DNA of 64,000 nucleotides from Protopterus annectens (taxonomy: Eukaryota; Chordata; Ceratodontiformes; Protopteridae): contig NC_056743.1 of the NCBI RefSeq assembly GCF_019279795.1, positions 1,779,001,049-1,779,065,048 of the forward strand, given 5' to 3'. Both the position numbers and the translations under genes were made by a program. Positions 60,348 to 64,000 of the stretch are shown here, in pieces. The notes beneath the pieces were generated by a model that ran no database searches, was not told where the DNA came from, and was given only the letters and a program-made list of their open reading frames with translations. Position 1 is the stretch's first letter, and every line of letters starts with the position of its first letter.

Positions 60348-60655
60348 ATGGCAGTAAGATGAGAAGGTGTGCACTTCTGGGTGCAGCGCTGGTGCATCCA
60401 GGAGTCCAGTGTCATGGCAGGACTCCTTATCAAAGACCATGAGCAGAGACTGCTGCAGGGCCAGTACCAGGGTTCCCAATATAAGGTGGAAGCCTGGGAC
60501 CATCTCACCTATGACCTCGCCAGTGCAACTGGCATACCCCGAACTGGGGAGCAGGTCAGCCATCACTATGCTGACCTGAAGCGGCGTAAGGGGGACCTCA
60601 TGGAGCAGTGGATCCAAGAGGCTAGCACAGCAGGGGATGTCCCAGCTGTGTGTAA
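60348..60655 (+). pseudogene. Harbinger-type Myb-like protein, first exon (relic 2)
   Basis: Better preserved than relic 1. The ATG at 60348 is followed by MAVR, then a TGA at 60360, then an open frame: EGVHFWVQRWCIQESSVMAG, LLIKDHEQRLLQGQYQGSQY, EAWDHLTYDLASATGIPRTG and EQVSHHYADLKRRKGDLMEQ. This is the Myb/SANT-like domain of Harbinger accessory proteins, with helix tryptophans and the basic LKRRKGDL end. The single early stop looks like an Arg CGA to TGA change; initiation downstream could bypass it. The exon ends before GTAAAT at about 60650, as in relic 1. A possible second exon lies near 60752-60812. The 3' exon is at 63490-63834. Confidence 0.7.
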
Positions 60656-61250
60656 ATATCACTCCAATATGTGTGTAATAATTGCCAGCTCATGTATATC
60701 ATAGATAAGTATAGCTAAATATTCCTCTTATGTGCTCCACAACTGCAAGTGAGTGGGCCGTGAACCAGGAGGCCCATGGAAGTCACCTGGAGAGGTTGCA
60801 AAATGAGGCAGGTCAGTAATACTCTTGCATGTACTGTCATACGAAATAAATCTAAAAGTATTAGTAAATTAATTGCCTGTATAAAACCTGTATTGTTTAA
60901 GGCAAGTACTGCATACACCAGAGAATATAGCAGGAAGAGTCTCATATAGATTGTATGTAAATAAAAGCACAATAGCCTGACAGTAAAGATCTAACTGCTG
61001 GACTGCATGTGTATACTCTAGTATCATAAGGTAATGTAGATTTGCAAACATGTAATAGTGCTGTTGTATTAAGCACTGTTACCCACACCATGCACCATAA
61101 ATAGAATGTGTAGGAATGCCTGTATATGACTGGTGTAAACCCCAGAGGCCATTTAGTACAACTGAGAGACACATAAACAGAAAACAGGGAAAAGGCAGAC
61201 AACAAAACCCGAACAGCACATGCAACTGAGCCGTGAACTGTTGTATTTAT

Positions 61251-62560
61251 AGCACACACAGCCATGGTTCAATTCCTGGCAGTGGTGGTAGTCTGCATAC
61301 AGAATCATACCCCACAACTGTACAGATATGTCCAGAATGTCTAGTAAAATGGCCCAAATCTGTTGCCTGTCAACCTGTCCCACTGGGAAATCAGTGGGAT
61401 GATCACAGACGTATAGGCAGCAAACAGGAAATACAACTGATTGACACACATCTGTGAGAACAAAGCTGGCACACTAGCAACTTCCCAAAACCTTATGAGT
61501 GTAAGAAGCCACATATGTCCCATTTACACCCCCATGTTGTTAAGCTGTGGCCAGAGTGTGTACAGTAACAGAGTAAGATGTATGTGCATAACAGTAATGT
61601 GAAATCTGGTAACGTGTGTGGCAACATTCAGGTAGTGCTAACAAACATTCCTTCCACAGGTCTGTCAGATACCAACACTGTGCCCAGAAATACAAGAATG
61701 ATACCCTGTACTGGTACTGTTTACTTTGGTATTGTATGGCATTGTGACTGATGCAGTTGCTCTGAATAATAAGGTATTATGCAGCACTGTCACCCACACT
61801 GTCATACAACATATAACTGTCTAGGAAAACATGTATAAGAGTGTTGTAATACAAGGTCAGAATGCAAAACCACAGGAGAATTATAAGACAGGAGGCAGAT
61901 AGCAGATATACAGCATTAGCTATATAGCACACACAACTCTGATGGACACTGTTTAAGTTGTAGCACACACAGCCATGGTCTGAATCCTGGGTGTGGAAGA
62001 AGGCTGCATACAGAATCATACCCCACAACTGTATGGATAAGACCAGAATGTCCAGTATATGGACCCATGTCTGCTGCCTGTTACCCTGTCACCCTGGGAA
62101 GTCTGTGGGATGATCTCAGATGTTTAGGCAGCAAACAAGGAAGACAACTGATTGTCACACATCTGAGAGAACAAACCTGTCACCCTAGCAACTCTAAAAA
62201 CTGTTATGAGAGTAATAGGCCAAGTATGTCCTATCTACACCCCCATATTGTCATGCTGTGACCAGCATGTGTACAGTAACAGAGTGAGATGTATGTGCAT
62301 AATACTAATTATAATCTGGAACTCTGGGTGGCAACATTCAGGTAGTGCTAACAAACATTGCTCCCACAGGTACGTTGGATACGAGCACAGTGCCGGGAAA
62401 TAAAAACCTTGATACCCTGTACTGGTATTGTTAACTCTGGTATTGTAGGGAATTGTGAGTGTTGCAGTTGCTCTGAATAATAAAGTATCACTGATCACTA
62501 TCACCCACACTGTGCTACATAATATAACTGTGTAGGAAAGCATGTATATGTGTGTGGTAA
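61251..62560. repeat. Direct tandem duplication, offset ~711 bp
   Basis: AGCACACACAGCCATGG at 61251 recurs at 61962, and similarity runs through to about 61860 and 62560. Each unit contains a possible acceptor (CCACAGGT at 61657 and 62366) followed by related short exon-like text. A third, more diverged piece lies at 62590-62760, and a partial early one at 61050-61120. All are in the introns of the second Myb-like gene. Confidence 0.85.
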
Positions 62561-62760
62561 GTCACTAAAGGTTGAAGAGGGCAATAGTCTAGATATGTCG
62601 CGATACACCTGCATGTGGTCAAGACATGGCCAGAGTCTGTGCAGAAAGGGATGGACAGCTATGTGCACAACATCAGCCTGGAATCTGGGAGTATGTGTAG
62701 AAACAGTTAGTTAGTGTTAACAAACATTTCCTCCACATGTATACCAGGTAAGAGGTGTAT

Positions 62761-63489
62761 ACTGGAGGTAAAAACCAGTTCATGTATAAAGATGATGACA
62801 GCCATCTCACGGTCTAAACTGAGGCTATAGAGTAGTGTAGTAATACTTGTAAGGTACAGATAACAGCACTGACTAGGAAAGTAATGTGTACTCCAGGAAT
62901 ATACTAGATGTTAAATGACATCTCCCACCCCACCATATCTCCAACAATAAACTACATACCCTACTCAACCGGTATGTATTGACACCACTGTTCTGATTAT
63001 GTCCTATTGGTTGATAAATATTTAAATTTGTTTCCATTTATGCACTATATTGAATTATTCCAACATTGGTGGCATGGTGCCATCAATGTACCTGCATGAC
63101 GTTGTTATTACCACTGTGGTGAAACAAAGATGGCCAGCAAAGTTAACAGTTGAAAATGCAGCCAAAGACCAGATAGTGAATAATCAGACTTTTATTGTAA
63201 ATAAAACAGACCGGTTTTGGCAATTTAATGCCTTCTTCAGTGTTGAACAAACAATCTTGGATTGGCCATCTTTGTTTCTTCATAGTTTGGTTGGGCCTTG
63301 CATCCCCCACGTGCATAGTATTTGATTTGGACTGATTACCACTGTGGTCCCATATATGCATGTGTTCCATTTGCTATGCAACTGTTCCGCAGCTGGTGTC
63401 TGGGTTAATGGGAATATCTATGCATGCTGTTATATATAACCCTGGAATGTTTTGACTATTACTAACCCACACATGATGATAAAATCTAA
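62761..63489. other. No separate gene
   Basis: Intron-like sequence between the tandem repeats and the 3' exon. Nothing else recognised. Confidence 0.4.
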
Positions 63490-63834
63490 ACACTATAGCA
63501 TGTTTGGGAAGGCCGGTCCCAGCAGACCCACCTGTCCCACCTCAGCTGGCCATGGCACCGGGTACCAGCATGTCTGGGGCCCAACCTGGGACCTCCTCAT
63601 TTGTTGGTCCTACACCACCTTTGGGTGGAACCGCCTCAGGGGATGGGGCTCATCCCCCGGGAGCAGGCACAGACAGGAACCTGTCATCCATCGCCAGATC
63701 CAGGTCATGGTGTGTAGCGAGGTCAACCAGCAGTTTGGTGATATGCTACGCCAATTCAATGGCCGTGTGTCACAACTAGAGGGTAATCCTGGCTTTGTGA
63801 CTCAGTCCCCAGCACAGCCACCTTTGGGGCTGTG
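63490..63834 (+). pseudogene. Harbinger-type Myb-like protein, 3' exon (relic 2)
   Basis: A Pro/Gly-rich segment in one frame (DPPVPPQLAMAPGTSMSGAQ, PGTSSFVGPTPPLGG) is followed, in another frame, by a short amphipathic segment EVNQQFGDMLRQFNGRVSQL and a stop at about 63834. The two parts suggest a linker and a coiled-coil tail, with a frame change between them near 63690. The stretch 63835-64000 is 3' untranslated sequence shared with relic 1. Any transposase gene of this element lies beyond the window. Confidence 0.55.
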
Positions 63835-64000
63835 AAGGTGCAGTGGTGATTGCCCATGGGTGGGAACATCAGTCCCACTGTTTCCACTAGGGGGCTCATG
63901 GGCTTGCGAATTCCCAACACCACTCCCCAGCAAGGTGTTTACCCCCACATTTGTCATATACCACCCCTGTATGCATCTTGTTTGGCTTGTCTGTTAACCT

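Noticed and set aside
63452-63835. 127-residue frame read as one continuous protein
   Set aside because: Its first half is out of frame with the conserved Pro/Gly-rich segment. Only the last third matches the expected tail of the Myb-like protein.

Overview
The window looks like repeat-rich, intron- and intergenic-type DNA from a vertebrate with a large, slowly decaying genome. The evidence is tandem single-exon olfactory receptor genes together with CR1, RTE, L1 and L2-like LINEs, Penelope-like elements (PLEs), Harbinger DNA transposons, tRNA-derived SINEs, palindromic MITEs and long (CA)n/(TA)n arrays. This mix fits a lungfish or an amphibian, but the species cannot be fixed from the sequence alone. 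I saw no bacterial genes, CRISPR array, rRNA or functional tRNA gene, and no recognisable retrovirus or LTR element.

The only likely host genes are olfactory receptors on the minus strand. Two are intact (27909-28859 and 29937-30887) and one is a 5'-truncated relic (25011-25452). They arose by two tandem duplications. The first copied about 3 kb containing a Harbinger transposase relic plus the receptor. The second copied about 2.03 kb containing the receptor and its upstream region, and its breakpoint falls in the middle of a palindromic MITE.

Layout. 1-8985: RTE tail, a PLE split by a CR1 insertion, a second PLE piece head to head with it, and a CR1 carrying a 735-bp insert. 8990-10880: nothing recognised. 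10886-15435: an old CR1 interrupted by a MITE and a younger CR1. 15436-19000: mostly unannotated, with compound microsatellites and an L1 scrap. 19010-21506: two CR1 fragments end to end. 21508-32100: Harbinger relics and the receptor cluster. 32283-34200: an L2-like LINE. 34450-43030: a pentanucleotide array, MITE, PLE, SINEs and a rearranged CR1. 43300-50640: a Harbinger-type Myb-like gene on plus and a transposase C-terminus on minus, separated by fold-back elements. 51240-55780: an L1 relic holding a SINE, an L2-like tail and a perfect 130-bp palindrome. 55797-57860: two PLE copies as an inverted repeat around (TA)n. 59100-64000: a second Harbinger-type Myb-like gene with internally repeated introns, running off the window.

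Three themes recur. First, two SINE families each carry the 3' tail of a LINE present in the window (CR1 and RTE). Second, several fold-back elements with different arms share a GC-rich core and a motif near CTAACTCCGAGATCGCAC. Third, repeat palindromes coincide with rearrangement points.
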